Below are positions 1 through 8,999 of a DNA stretch of 64,000 bases, piece by piece. The notes below the pieces were generated by a model. That model was not told the DNA's origin. It saw only the letters and a program-made list of their open reading frames with translations, and did not search any database. The position numbers and the translations under genes were made by a program. Numbering within the stretch: the first letter of the stretch is position 1; the number at the start of each line of letters is the position of its first letter. This DNA is from Amycolatopsis nivea. GTDB lineage: Bacteria > Actinomycetota > Actinomycetes > Mycobacteriales > Pseudonocardiaceae. The DNA lies in the NCBI RefSeq assembly GCF_004522235.1, contig NZ_SDLT01000002.1:62001-126000 (forward strand). Reading direction: 5' to 3'.

Positions 1-409
1 CCGGGTAGAGGTCGACCTCCCCGACGATCACCTCCAGCTCGCCGCCGGGCAGGCCGAGGTCGGCCAGGATCTCGAGGTCGCCCTCGGGCCAGACGGCGTC
101 GTCGTCCTCGTCGGGCGGGTCGACGCGCAGGACGTCGAGGACGTCCGCCGCGATGTCGTAGTCGAGCGCCGCGGCGGCGTCCGACAGCAGCAGCGACGGA
201 CCCCTCGGGCTCGGCCGGACGATCACGAAGAACTCGTCGTCGACGGCCAGCAGGCCGAACGCCGCCCCGGTCGACCGGAGCTTGCCCAGCTCGGTGATCG
301 CCGCATCCAGTTCTGTGAGCGCCGAGGAATCGAGCGCACTGCACCGCCACCGACCGTCTTCACGGACCACAGCTATCGCGAAGCCCGTGACCGGCTCTTG
401 CACCGCCAT
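1..409 (-). CDS. tRNA adenosine deaminase-associated protein (C-terminus cut by window edge)
   Basis: Reading leftwards from ATG 407-409 gives an uninterrupted frame of 136 codons running off the left edge. It begins MAVQEPVTGFAIAVVREDGR and continues with an acidic stretch (PPDEDDD) and an ILADLGLPGGELEVIVGE segment. This matches the small acidic protein that in actinobacteria sits next to the tRNA-specific adenosine deaminase gene tadA and is named after that neighbour; its biochemical role is unknown. tadA would be expected just left of the window. It is divergent from the amidohydrolase at 486. Family assignment is by recognition only; the frame itself is well supported. Confidence 0.75.
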   Translation of the reverse strand, partial: MAVQEPVTGFAIAVVREDGRWRCSALDSSALTELDAAITELGKLRSTGAAFGLLAVDDEFFVIVRPSPRGPSLLLSDAAAALDYDIAADVLDVLRVDPPDEDDDAVWPEGDLEILADLGLPGGELEVIVGEVDLYP

Positions 410-485
410 GCGCACACCGTATTCCGCCTCGCTGGCGAACGCACGCACGGTGCGCCCGAAGCGTGCGAGGTGCCACTATCGAGCC

Positions 486-1715
486 ATGACCGGACCCACC
501 GACCTCCCCACCCTGCCCGGCAACCGGCACGCCGGGCTGCTCGACGCCGCGCGGCAGCTCCAGGACCGCACTGTCGAGCTTCGCCGCGCCGTGCACCGGC
601 ATCCCGAACAGGGCTTGCAGCTGCCACGCACCCAGGCGGCGATCCGCACCGCACTGGCCGACCTGCCGATCGAACTCACCGACGGCCGCTCCACGACGTC
701 GCTCACCGGCGTCCTGCGCGGCGCCCGTCCCGGCCCGGCCGTGCTGCTGCGGGCGGACATGGACGCGCTGCCGCTCACCGAGGACACCGGCCTGGAGTTC
801 TCGTCCGAGATCGACGGTTCGATGCACGCCTGCGGCCACGACACGCACGTCGCGATGCTCGCCTCCGCGGCACGGCTGCTGTCTGAGCGGGTCGACGACC
901 TGGCCGGCTCGGTCGTGTTCATGTTCCAGCCCGGCGAGGAAGGCCTCCACGGCGCGCGGCACATGATCCACGAGGGAGTGCTGGACGCGGCGGGCACGCG
1001 CGTCACGCGAGCCTTCGGCCTGCACACGATCGCCAACAGCCCGAGCGGCGTCCTGCAGGTCCGCGGCGGGCCGATGATGGCGTCGGCCGACACGTTCAGC
1101 GTCGAGGTCAACGGCCGCGGCGGCCACGGTTCCGCCCCGCACGACGCGATCGACCCCGTCCCCGCCGCGGCGGCGATGGTCAGCGCGATCCAGACGATGG
1201 TCACGCGCCGGATCAGCGTCTTCGACCCGGCGGTGGTCTCGGTGACCCGCATCCAGGCCGGGACGACGACGAACATCATCCCCGAGACGGCGGTGCTCGA
1301 GGGGACCATTCGCACCCTGTCGGAGTCGACGCGGTCCTTCATCCGCGAGGAACTGCCGAAGGTGTGCGAGGCGGTCGGAGCGGCCCACGGCTGCCGCGTG
1401 TCGGCCGGCGTTGACCCGGGCTACCCGACGACGGTCAACGACCCGGCAGTGGCGGCCGAGGTGTTGTCGCTGGGTGCGGAGGTGCTGGGCGAGGACAACG
1501 TCGAGGAGCTGACCACGCCGATCATGGGCGCGGAAGACTTCTCGTATGTCCTGCAACGGATTCCGGGCGCGTTCGCGTTCATCGGCGCCCGCGAGCCGGG
1601 AGCGGACCCGGCGACCACCGAGGACAACCACTCGAACCGGGTGAAGTTCCACGAACCGGCGATGGCCGCCGGGGTGGCCATGTACACGGCGTTCGCCTTG
1701 GACGCTCTGCGCTGA
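486..1715 (+). CDS. M20 family amidohydrolase / metallopeptidase (N-acyl amino acid hydrolase type)
   Basis: A 409-residue protein. ATG 486 is chosen although the frame stays open back to 282, because the family-like sequence starts only after it. M20D hallmarks are visible: RADMDAL near residue 90, the metal-binding HACGHDTH near 114-121, QPGEEG near 150 with the catalytic and metal glutamates, GLHT, and a GRGGHGSAPH dimerisation-domain segment near 210-220. Known relatives are two-zinc or two-cobalt enzymes that hydrolyse N-acyl amino acids such as hippurate or N-acetyl-amino acids, or indole-acetyl conjugates; the substrate here cannot be told. No signal peptide, so cytoplasmic. Followed by a strong hairpin at 1722-1750. 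Confidence 0.9.
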   Translation: MTGPTDLPTLPGNRHAGLLDAARQLQDRTVELRRAVHRHPEQGLQLPRTQAAIRTALADLPIELTDGRSTTSLTGVLRGARPGPAVLLRADMDALPLTEDTGLEFSSEIDGSMHACGHDTHVAMLASAARLLSERVDDLAGSVVFMFQPGEEGLHGARHMIHEGVLDAAGTRVTRAFGLHTIANSPSGVLQVRGGPMMASADTFSVEVNGRGGHGSAPHDAIDPVPAAAAMVSAIQTMVTRRISVFDPAVVSVTRIQAGTTTNIIPETAVLEGTIRTLSESTRSFIREELPKVCEAVGAAHGCRVSAGVDPGYPTTVNDPAVAAEVLSLGAEVLGEDNVEELTTPIMGAEDFSYVLQRIPGAFAFIGAREPGADPATTEDNHSNRVKFHEPAMAAGVAMYTAFALDALR

Positions 1716-1721
1716 GGGTTT

Positions 1722-1750
1722 CGGCACGCCCCTTTCGCTGGGGCGTGCCG
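1722..1750. terminator. Perfect 11-bp hairpin, likely bidirectional terminator
   Basis: CGGCACGCCCC (1722-1732) pairs with GGGGCGTGCCG (1740-1750) around a 7-nt loop. It starts 6 nt after the amidohydrolase stop and lies 2 nt past the stop of an open frame on the opposite strand (1753-1956), so it could serve both. Confidence 0.75.
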
Positions 1751-1752
1751 AC

Positions 1753-1956
1753 TCAGGCTGCTTGCGCGAGGAAGACGAACTCGCGTTCTGTCGGGGCTTG
1801 CCGGAACGTGTACGTGATGCGAAATGAGGCGAGCGGCAGCCGCACGTCAGTGACCTCGACTCGTTGCTCCGCCGACCCGACTCCCGCACCTCGCGGGTGC
1901 GCAGCGGCACGTTCCAGGTCCCCACGCGAGGTAATCCGGTCGTCGGCCAGCGGTAC
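1753..1956 (-). pseudogene. Possible C-terminal remnant of a minus-strand gene
   Basis: From the in-frame stop at 1957-1959 to TGA at 1753-1755 the minus strand stays open for 68 codons. It ends in a protein-like sequence (VRLPLASFRITYTFRQAP then REFVFLAQAA) that abuts the terminator. There is no ATG or GTG at the beginning; the first GTG, at 1845, would leave only 30 residues. I read this as the tail of a gene whose 5' part is lost, but chance is possible. I do not recognise the family. Confidence 0.3.
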
Positions 1957-2015
1957 CTAGTTTTGCCAGGCCAGGCCGCCCTTCAGCACCGATCTAGGAC
2001 GCATATCCCAAAGAT

Positions 2016-2031
2016 CAGGACGATCGTCCTG
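2016..2031. promoter_or_regulatory. Perfect 16-bp palindrome, candidate repressor operator
   Basis: CAGGACGATCGTCCTG is self-complementary over all 16 bp and lies 57 bp before the GTG of the DapA-like gene. The size and position fit a TetR- or GntR-type operator. AT-rich sequence (CATATATCAGATC) follows between it and the start and could hold the promoter. No cognate regulator is recognised next to it. Confidence 0.45.
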
Positions 2032-2088
2032 GCCACCTCGTGTTACCCTCCGACTGTCGAGACATCATATATCAGATCGGATCTGCTC

Positions 2089-2991
2089 GTGGCGTTCGAG
2101 AAACAGCGACAGCGGCTCGCCGGCGTGGTGGCGATCCCGGTGACTCCCTTCACCGCGGCCGGGGACGTGGACGCCGAGACGTACGAGCGGCTAGTCGAAC
2201 GGCTCGTGCTGAGCGGCATCGAGGTCGTCACGCCGAACGGCAACACCGGCGAGTTCTACGCACTCGAAGAGCAAGAAACGCGACAGTGTCTCGAAGTCAC
2301 CACGAAGGCCGCGCGCGAGGCGAGCGTCCTCGCAGGCGTCGGCCATGACGTGCGTACAGCCGTGAAGGCCGCGAAGCACGCGCGCGCATCCGGAGCGGAC
2401 ATGGTGATGATCCATCAGCCCGTGCACCCGTACGTATCGCGCGCGGGCTGGATCGACTACCACCGCGCTATCGCGAACGAAGTGCCCGAACTCGGGGTTG
2501 TCCTGTACGTGCGCAACCCCGCCATCGAGGGTGCGGACCTGGCACAGCTCGCCGACGTCGCGCCGAACGTAATCGGCGTGAAGTACGCGGTGCCGGATCC
2601 GGTGCGCTTCCGCACCGTCGCGCGCGACGCGGGGTACGAGCGCTTCGTGTGGATCGCCGGTCTCGCCGAACTGTCCGCCCCTGGGTACTTCGCAGTCGGC
2701 GCGACGGGCTTCACCTCCGGCTTGGTGAACGTCGCGCCGCAGATCTCGCTCGACCTGTTCCGCCGTCTCCGCAACCACGACTTCGACGGCGCGATGGAAA
2801 TCTGGGACCGCATCCGCCCGTTCGAGGAGATGCGCGCCGCGCACGGGAACGCCAACAACGTCAGCGTGGTCAAGGACGCCCTTTCGCAACTCAGCCTGTG
2901 CCGCCCCGACGTACGACCGCCGAGCAGGCTGCTGACCGCCGGGGAACGGGACCAGCTGTTCGGGATCCTGTCCGCGTGGGGGCTTTCGTAA
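2089..2991 (+). CDS. Dihydrodipicolinate synthase (DapA)-family aldolase/lyase
   Basis: A 300-residue protein, the usual length for this (beta/alpha)8 family. I place the start at GTG 2089, directly before the family's N-terminal strand (LAGVVAIPVTPF), although the frame is open further upstream. The Schiff-base lysine is in GVKYA near residue 163 and the helper tyrosine in LYVRNP near 138. The GTTGE-type loop reads GNTGEFYAL, as in DapA-like enzymes acting on sugar acids or other 2-oxo acids rather than classical DapA, so a catabolic lyase is as likely as lysine synthesis. lysA lies two genes downstream; whether they share a pathway is open. A palindromic operator candidate precedes it. Confidence 0.85.
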   Translation: MAFEKQRQRLAGVVAIPVTPFTAAGDVDAETYERLVERLVLSGIEVVTPNGNTGEFYALEEQETRQCLEVTTKAAREASVLAGVGHDVRTAVKAAKHARASGADMVMIHQPVHPYVSRAGWIDYHRAIANEVPELGVVLYVRNPAIEGADLAQLADVAPNVIGVKYAVPDPVRFRTVARDAGYERFVWIAGLAELSAPGYFAVGATGFTSGLVNVAPQISLDLFRRLRNHDFDGAMEIWDRIRPFEEMRAAHGNANNVSVVKDALSQLSLCRPDVRPPSRLLTAGERDQLFGILSAWGLS

Positions 2992-2995
2992 CGCC

Positions 2996-3973
2996 TCAGG
3001 CGAGCGCGGGCGGGAGGTCGAAAGTCGGGAAGACTTCCGGACCGAAGGTGGTCACCTCCGCGACACGGCCGCCGTCGAGCCGCAGCGTCACCAGGCCGAA
3101 GGCCCGGAACTCGCCGACTGTGCGCGCGTACGTGGCGAGCGCGGGCAGACCGTTCGCACGGGTCTCGACAACACGGAATTCCGCAGCGTCGCCACCATGC
3201 AACGCCGGTGCCCAGCCCGCGAGCACGGTGTCCCGCCCCGCGTACCAAGTCGGTTCCGGCCCCATGTGCCCGCCAGCGCCGGGAGCGTGACTGCAACGCA
3301 CGTCTTCGCGCAGCAGTTCAGCGAAGGCCGCTTCGTCGTGCTCTACGAGCGCTTTGACGTACTTCGCGACAACAGCGCGTTCCTCATCGCTCCCGGACGC
3401 AGACGCCCACTCCGTACGTCGCGTAGACAGGTGCTCCTGCAACTCGGCCCGCGCGCGCAGCACATTGCTGTTCACCGACGCAGGCGTCGTACCGAGCGCT
3501 GAAGCCGTCTCACGCGCGGACCAGCCGAGTACGTCGCGAAGCACCAACGCAGCACGCTGTCGCGGCGAAAGATGCTGAATGGCGGCGAGGAACGCCAACT
3601 CCACCGTCTCAAGCGCGACGACGACAGTGTCCGGCTGAAGCGCACTGTCGGGCGCAGGCTGCAGCCAGGGAACCGCGACGTCGGGACGCGGCGCGAGGTC
3701 GGAGTCGTGCGCAACTGGCAGATCGAGCATCGGCAGCTCGCGCGGGTGCGCTTCGAGGTGATCGAGACACGCGTTGGTCGCGATCCGGTACAGCCACGCC
3801 CGCAGGCTCGCGCGGCCCGCGTACGTCGAACGGCCGCGCCACGCGCGCAGCAGAGTCTCCTGGACCAGGTCTTCCGCCTCGTCGAACGAGCCCAGCATCC
3901 GGTAGCAGTGCACCCGCAGCTCGTGCCGGTACGCCTCGGTCTCGCTCGCGAAGTCCGTCATCTGTTCAACCAT
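2996..3973 (-). CDS. ECF sigma factor with C-terminal SnoaL/NTF2-like domain (SigG-type)
   Basis: A 325-residue sigma factor. Region 2 spans about residues 15-85 (RMLGSFDEAEDLVQETLLRAW), region 4 about 130-190 (LSPRQRAALVLRDVLGWSARETA, then the helix-turn-helix), and the last ~120 residues look like a SnoaL/NTF2 domain (VVAKYVKALVEHDEAAFAELL). In such fused ECF groups the C-terminal domain regulates the sigma factor in cis, usually without a membrane anti-sigma factor; none is seen here. It converges on the DapA-like gene with a 4-bp gap and is divergent from lysA. The start is ATG 3973, with a second ATG four codons in; either is possible. Confidence 0.9.
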   Translation of the reverse strand: MVEQMTDFASETEAYRHELRVHCYRMLGSFDEAEDLVQETLLRAWRGRSTYAGRASLRAWLYRIATNACLDHLEAHPRELPMLDLPVAHDSDLAPRPDVAVPWLQPAPDSALQPDTVVVALETVELAFLAAIQHLSPRQRAALVLRDVLGWSARETASALGTTPASVNSNVLRARAELQEHLSTRRTEWASASGSDEERAVVAKYVKALVEHDEAAFAELLREDVRCSHAPGAGGHMGPEPTWYAGRDTVLAGWAPALHGGDAAEFRVVETRANGLPALATYARTVGEFRAFGLVTLRLDGGRVAEVTTFGPEVFPTFDLPPALA

Positions 3974-4171
3974 GTCCGATAAGACGGCGGATCCCCGGAT
4001 AACTCAGCAAAGCCCAGCTCAACCGGGGTGTGGCGGAAGTTACTCGTGCGTTAAGAACCCGTCAGCACGGCCGCCCGGACCGTCAGGGGCCCGTTTCCGG
4101 GACGTTCCGGTCCGGGCTCGGCGCAGTGTGCTGGCGATGTTCGCCGCGATCGACATCGACCGGAGGTAACC

Positions 4172-5506
4172 GTGACGCTCAGCGAGCTGCTCCCGAGTCT
4201 CGGCTGCGAGGCCGCCGACCATCTGGAACCGGGGCTCTGGCCGCAAGGCACGAAGCTCGGCGAAGGCGGTGAACTGCTCTTCGCCGGCGCGCCGGTCAGC
4301 CACCTCGCCGCGCGCTTCGGTACGCCCGCCTACCTCCTCGACGAGGAACAGGTGCGCGAAACAGCCCGCGCGTACCGCCGTGCGCTGCCGGAGGCCGACG
4401 TCGCCTTCGCGAGCAAGGCGCTCTGTACGCGAGCAGTGTTGCGTTGGGTCGCCGAAGAAGGACTGTCGCTCGACACGTGCTCCGCTGGAGAGATCGCCGT
4501 CGCACGCGCTGTCGGTTTTCCCGCGGAGCGCATTCTGTTGCACGGCAACGCGAAGACCCCGGAAGACTTGAAAGCCGCGCTGCAGTACGGCGTCGGTCGC
4601 ATCGTCCTCGACTCTCTCGACGAAGTCGAACAGCTCGGCGCGCTCGCCCATGGCGCACAGCGCGTCCTTATCCGCGTCACGCCCGGCGTCAGCGGCGACA
4701 CGCACGCCGCGATCACGACCGGCACCGAAGGGCAGAAGTTCGGCTTCTCGCTACGCCCCGACGTACGCGACAACGTCGACCGCGCTGTCGCAGCAGTGCT
4801 TTCACAGCCAAGCCTGCAACTAACCGGACTGCACTGCCACATCGGCTCGCAAGTGTCCCGTGTAGACCGTTACGAGGAAGCCGCGCGACGGATGGTCGAA
4901 GTACTCGTCCGTATCCGCGACCAGTACGGAATCACGTTGCGCGACTTGGATCTCGGCGGCGGCCACGCAGTGCCGTACGCCGACCGCGAAGCGTCCTTCG
5001 ACCTCGACGGGTACGCACGCCGCCTCCGCGTCGCACTGAGCTACGAATGCTCGTCACACGACTTTCCCTTGCCACGCCTGACAATCGAGCCCGGCCGCGC
5101 GATCGTCGGACCGGCCGGAATCACCGTCTACCGCGTGTGCGCCGTGAAGCGCGGCGCGCGCACCTTCGTCGCTGTCGACGGCGGCATGAGCGACAACCCG
5201 CGCCCTGCGCTGTACGGCGCGCGCTACACCGCACGTCTCGTCGGCCGTCGCACGAAGGCCGCGCGTACGCCGATGACAGTGGTCGGACGACACTGCGAGT
5301 CCGGCGACGTACTGGCGGACGTCTGTCTGCCCGACGACATCCACGTCGGCGATCTGTTGGCCGTGCCGTGCACCGGCGCGTATCACCACTCGCTGGCGTC
5401 GAACTACAACCTCGTCGGCCGCCCACCGCTCGTCGGCGTCCGCGACGGGCACGCGACGCTCCTCGTACGCCGCGAAACCGAAGAAGACCTGCTTCGCCGC
5501 TGCTAG
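4172..5506 (+). CDS. lysA: Diaminopimelate decarboxylase-type PLP enzyme (LysA)
   Basis: A 444-residue fold-type III PLP enzyme expected to turn meso-diaminopimelate into lysine. The PLP lysine is in FASKALC near residue 73; later come GLHCHIGSQ, the phosphate-binding glycine run and EPGRAIVGPAG, and the substrate-binding Cys-Glu motif CESGD near 375. The GTG start is set by a GGAGG 6 nt upstream (4161-4165). A DapA-like gene, an APC permease and an Lrp/AsnC regulator nearby suggest an amino-acid-related cluster, and this may be a second, specialised lysA copy (inference). Its stop overlaps the convergent permease stop at a shared CTAG. Confidence 0.88.
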   Translation: MTLSELLPSLGCEAADHLEPGLWPQGTKLGEGGELLFAGAPVSHLAARFGTPAYLLDEEQVRETARAYRRALPEADVAFASKALCTRAVLRWVAEEGLSLDTCSAGEIAVARAVGFPAERILLHGNAKTPEDLKAALQYGVGRIVLDSLDEVEQLGALAHGAQRVLIRVTPGVSGDTHAAITTGTEGQKFGFSLRPDVRDNVDRAVAAVLSQPSLQLTGLHCHIGSQVSRVDRYEEAARRMVEVLVRIRDQYGITLRDLDLGGGHAVPYADREASFDLDGYARRLRVALSYECSSHDFPLPRLTIEPGRAIVGPAGITVYRVCAVKRGARTFVAVDGGMSDNPRPALYGARYTARLVGRRTKAARTPMTVVGRHCESGDVLADVCLPDDIHVGDLLAVPCTGAYHHSLASNYNLVGRPPLVGVRDGHATLLVRRETEEDLLRRC

Positions 5507-7029
5507 CTTTCGATGGTCTGACCGCCACGAGCAACGGCGCCGCGCGTCAGACGCCGCCCGGCGAAGAAGTCACGGCAGGCGCGTTGCACGGCGAACATCA
5601 ACGGAAAGCCCACGAGGATCGCCACGACACCGATCACCGCGACGCCGCCGATGCCGAACACAGTGGTCTCTCCGGCGTCAGGCTTCGCGTACGCGATCGC
5701 CGCGAGCACCAGTACCGCCAGGAAGAACACGCCGCCTACGAAGGGCAGTAAGCCGCGAAGCAGGAAATTGCGCACGCTCGACCACAGCGTCCGGCGAAAC
5801 ACCCACACGCACGCGAGCGCCGTCACCGTGAACTCGATCGCGATCGTGAGCCCGACCGCGTCGACCGAATCCGCGAGCACGTTCCGGCTCCACAACGCCA
5901 GCAGCACGTACAAGGCGAGCGACACCAGCCCGAACGCCCAGGTGGTCACCGACGGCGTCTGGTACTTCGGATGCACGCGGCCGAACACCTTGGGCAGCGC
6001 GCCGTGGCTGGCCATCGACAGCGTGGTGCGCGCGGCGGGCATGATCGTCGCCTGGCTCGTGGCCGCGCCGCTGGTCAGCACCGACACGATCAGCAGCACC
6101 CCCATGACCTTGCCGAACCCGGACGTCCCGAACACCGCGCCGCCCAGGCCGGCGAGCACGTCCTCGGCGTTCGCCTCGTTGGCCAGCCCGATCCCGTGCT
6201 CGCCGACGCCCGCGAAAGCCAGCGCAGCGACGGTCACCAGCAGGTAGTTGAGCACCAGCAGCACTGTCGACAGAATCGCCGCCCGGCCCGGCGCGTGCCG
6301 CGGATCAGCCGATTCCTCGTTCACCGAAAGCGAACTCTCCCAGCCCCAGTAGATGAAGACCGCGAGCAGCACCGCCGACACCGCCGTCCCGACGCTCACT
6401 CCGCTCGGCCACAGCCAGTCCCACCGCGGCGTGGTCGCTTGCGGGCCCGCAGTGCCGCTGTAGACGCGCGTGAGCGCTACGACGGAAAAGATCACCAGGA
6501 CGGCGAGTTCGATGCCGAGGAGGATCCATTGCGCCCGCGCGGACACCTCGATGCCGCGGTAGCAGAGCCAGCAGAGCGCGAGCAGCCACGCACACCCGAT
6601 AGCGGTCGTCACCGCACGGTTGTTCGCGAAGTCGTCTAGACCAAACAGCAGCAGCGTGTACCGGCCGGTCAGCGCGGATTGACTGGACATCACCAGCAAC
6701 TGCTCCACCAGGACGACCCAGCCGGTCATCCAGCCCACGCGGCTGCCGAACGCGCGAGTGGCCCAGGTGAAGTTGGTGCCGCAATCGGGTTCGGCCGCAT
6801 TCAGTTCCCGGAAGGCAAAAGCGACGAACAGCACCGGCACGAACGACAGGAGCACGAACGCGGCGGCTTTGAACCCCGTTCCGGCGAGCACGATGAACCC
6901 GAGCGTCGCGGCGATCGAGTAGGCCGGGGCGGTCGAAGACATCCCGATCACCGTCGAGGACACCATGCCCAGCGCGTTCGAACGGAGCCCCTTGGCCGGC
7001 ACCACAGGCGCGGCGACGGCTTCGGTCAT
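5503..7029 (-). CDS. APC-superfamily amino acid permease
   Basis: A 508-residue membrane protein with about 12-14 hydrophobic segments. The N-terminal APC signature is clear: GMVSSTVIGMSSTAPAYS near residues 21-40, then CGTNFTWATRAFG. The start is ATG 7029, because AGGAGG lies 9-14 nt upstream; the TTG 18 nt further up would be inside that ribosome site. APC permeases exchange or proton-couple amino acids or polyamines; the substrate is unknown here. The gene is divergent from an Lrp/AsnC regulator, the common arrangement when the regulator controls the permease, and convergent with lysA (4-bp overlap). Confidence 0.9.
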   Translation of the reverse strand: MTEAVAAPVVPAKGLRSNALGMVSSTVIGMSSTAPAYSIAATLGFIVLAGTGFKAAAFVLLSFVPVLFVAFAFRELNAAEPDCGTNFTWATRAFGSRVGWMTGWVVLVEQLLVMSSQSALTGRYTLLLFGLDDFANNRAVTTAIGCAWLLALCWLCYRGIEVSARAQWILLGIELAVLVIFSVVALTRVYSGTAGPQATTPRWDWLWPSGVSVGTAVSAVLLAVFIYWGWESSLSVNEESADPRHAPGRAAILSTVLLVLNYLLVTVAALAFAGVGEHGIGLANEANAEDVLAGLGGAVFGTSGFGKVMGVLLIVSVLTSGAATSQATIMPAARTTLSMASHGALPKVFGRVHPKYQTPSVTTWAFGLVSLALYVLLALWSRNVLADSVDAVGLTIAIEFTVTALACVWVFRRTLWSSVRNFLLRGLLPFVGGVFFLAVLVLAAIAYAKPDAGETTVFGIGGVAVIGVVAILVGFPLMFAVQRACRDFFAGRRLTRGAVARGGQTIES

Positions 7030-7209
7030 TGGAATATTCCTCCTCAAGATCGGCGGTTCGCGACCGTACCCGCTGTTTGCCGGAGCCAGAACGGGGCCCG
7101 CATGTCCGCCATCTGGAGAAGAAAACGGGAAAGGGTCTCCTGCTCTCCGGCTCCTGCCGATACGCTGCGCGTCTGACGAATCACATGCCGAAACACAGGG
7201 AGGGACGGC

Positions 7210-7707
7210 ATGGGTGACGAAAACCGTACGAAAATCGAGGAACCGCGTGCTCCGAGAGCGCTAGACGGGACCGACCGGACGCTCATCACGCTGTTACAGG
7301 AAGACGGCAGGGCGTCCTTCACCGCACTGGCCAAGGCGGTGGGTCTTTCGGAGGGCGCGGTGCGGCAGCGAGTACAACGGCTGCTGCGAGAGGAAATGGT
7401 GCAGATAGTCGCCGTGACCTCACCAGAACACGTCGACCTGACCCGAAGGGCGATGGTCGGCATCACGGTGGACGGAGACGCCCGCGAAGTGGCCCAGCAA
7501 CTGGCCAAGGTCGCCGACGTACACCAGGTGGCCCTCTGCTCAGGCCGCTTCGACCTGCTGGCAGAACTGCTCTGCCGCGACGACGACCACCTCCTGTCCG
7601 TACTCGGCGACGAGGTGCGGCCCATCGCGGGCGTCGTCTCGACGGAGCTGTTCGTGTACCTGAAGCTCGCGAAACAGGACTATTCGTGGGGACGGCTCAC
7701 CGCCTGA
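7210..7707 (+). CDS. Lrp/AsnC family transcriptional regulator
   Basis: A 165-residue protein with an N-terminal winged helix-turn-helix (about residues 19-65: LDGTDRTLITLLQEDGRASF, then LAKAVGLSEGAVRQRVQRL) and a C-terminal RAM/AsnC ligand domain (about 75-155). Family members are octamer-forming regulators that bind amino acids. GGGAGGGA precedes the ATG. The 180-bp divergent gap to the permease probably holds both promoters, and autoregulation plus permease control is the natural inference. No clear dyad stands out in the gap. Confidence 0.9.
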   Translation: MGDENRTKIEEPRAPRALDGTDRTLITLLQEDGRASFTALAKAVGLSEGAVRQRVQRLLREEMVQIVAVTSPEHVDLTRRAMVGITVDGDAREVAQQLAKVADVHQVALCSGRFDLLAELLCRDDDHLLSVLGDEVRPIAGVVSTELFVYLKLAKQDYSWGRLTA

Positions 7708-8999
7708 TCCACGGTTTCGCGACTGGGTGCTGGCTGGGTCCGCGGCTGGGTGCTGGCTAGGTTCATGGGCTGGCGTGCTCAGGCTGAGTTCTCGGTGGGG
7801 TTCTCGGTCTGAGGTGCCGCTCACGCCTCCGGCGCGGCGGCGACTGGACCAGGCACCTGACTGGGCCCTTGAGCTGGGCCTTTGGCCTTGACTCGCGGGT
7901 TGGCGCACCCGGACCGGGTTCCTCGGGCGATGCCCTTGGGCTCCTTGGAGCCCTTGGGTCAGCGCGGTCGCCCCGGTACTCGAGCCACGCCTTTGCCCCG
8001 TCGGACCGGTTCAGGCTGACCCCTGGACTGGACCGGCTGCCCCTTGGACTGGACCACCTCGGTTCCGCGGCACGCTCTCCGTGTCCCGGCCCCGTTTGGC
8101 CGATTCCGAGACTGACCATGGCGGAACGTCCAGGCGTTGGGCACCGGCTCCGGAGTCCCGGTGCCAGCATCAGCGCTGGCCCCGGTTTCGGAATCCCGGC
8201 ACGAACGCCAGTCCCGGCAACGAGCTCCACCCGAGCCATCCGCCCTGGCACCCGGCTACGGCCGAAACGCCAGTCCAGCACGGCTCCACTGCTGGCCCAG
8301 CAACGGCGCTGGCCAGCACGGGCTTCCCCCGTTCCAGCAACGACGCTGCCCAACGGGCGAAGCGGGCCTAACCAGTTCCGGCAACGCAGCCGGTCCCGAC
8401 AACAGTCCGGCTCGACCACCGGTTCCAGCACCCGCGCTGATCCCGGCAACGAACTCCAACCACGCCACCAGCACCTGGCAACGAGTTCCGAACCACCGAT
8501 CAGCACGCCGAACCCGCCAACGGGCACAAGCCACCGGCATCCGTGCCAACCAGGCAACGGAACTCCAACCCCAGCACCGCCGCTGGTCCAGGAGTCCCAG
8601 CCCAGGCAACGGCCCAGCGCTGCCGCTGACCCGCCCACCGACGTTCCCTGCCCCAGTCCCCGGCAAGGGAACGCTCGCCCGCGGCAAGCCTCGTCCCGCT
8701 CACCGGCACACCACGACCCTCGGCGAAATTCCCGGATCCAGCACCCACCCTGAACGAATTCCGACCGTTCCGATACTACTTCAAGATGACTATTACCCCG
8801 TTCCCCGATTAGACCGACTGGCCGAAGCCGTCAGTTTCGCCAATACCCCCGAACGGCCGCACTGGCAGAATGTGCCCACCGCGCAATCGGAATAACGTGT
8901 CGGGGATTCCCGATCGACACACCGCCAGCAAGCCGGTCGCGGATCCAATCCCCGGCCCGCACCCTCCGCAATTGCCGAGCAGCCAATCGGCACCGCTTA
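7708..8999. repeat. 1.3-kb stretch of degenerate short repeats without a convincing gene
   Basis: Open frames exist in several phases on both strands, but all give low-complexity Pro/Gln/Arg/Ser- or Trp/Gly-rich peptides with no recognisable domain, so I call none of them a gene. The DNA is built from diverged copies of short words. GGGTGCTGGCT occurs twice at about 7724-7758, and a CCGGCAACGA-like core recurs roughly ten times between 8210 and 8670, irregularly spaced about 25-90 bp. The last ~130 bp of a plus frame ending at TAA 8893-8895 (DDYYPVPRLDRLAEAV, then TPERPHWQNVP) looks more protein-like and could be the end of a decayed gene. Confidence 0.5.

Noticed and set aside
360..1925. A 521-codon open frame on the minus strand across the amidohydrolase
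   Set aside because: It mirrors a clear M20 gene, is Arg/His-rich and has no domain; typical antisense frame of high-GC coding DNA.
5503..5506. The CTAG shared by the lysA and permease stops as a regulatory site
   Set aside because: It simply makes TAG on both strands; a neat overlap but no sign of function.
8137..8895. A 252-codon plus frame between the Lrp gene and the phosphoesterase
   Set aside because: Low-complexity composition, no ribosome site or domain, competing frames equally open. Only its last ~45 codons look protein-like, so not called as a gene.
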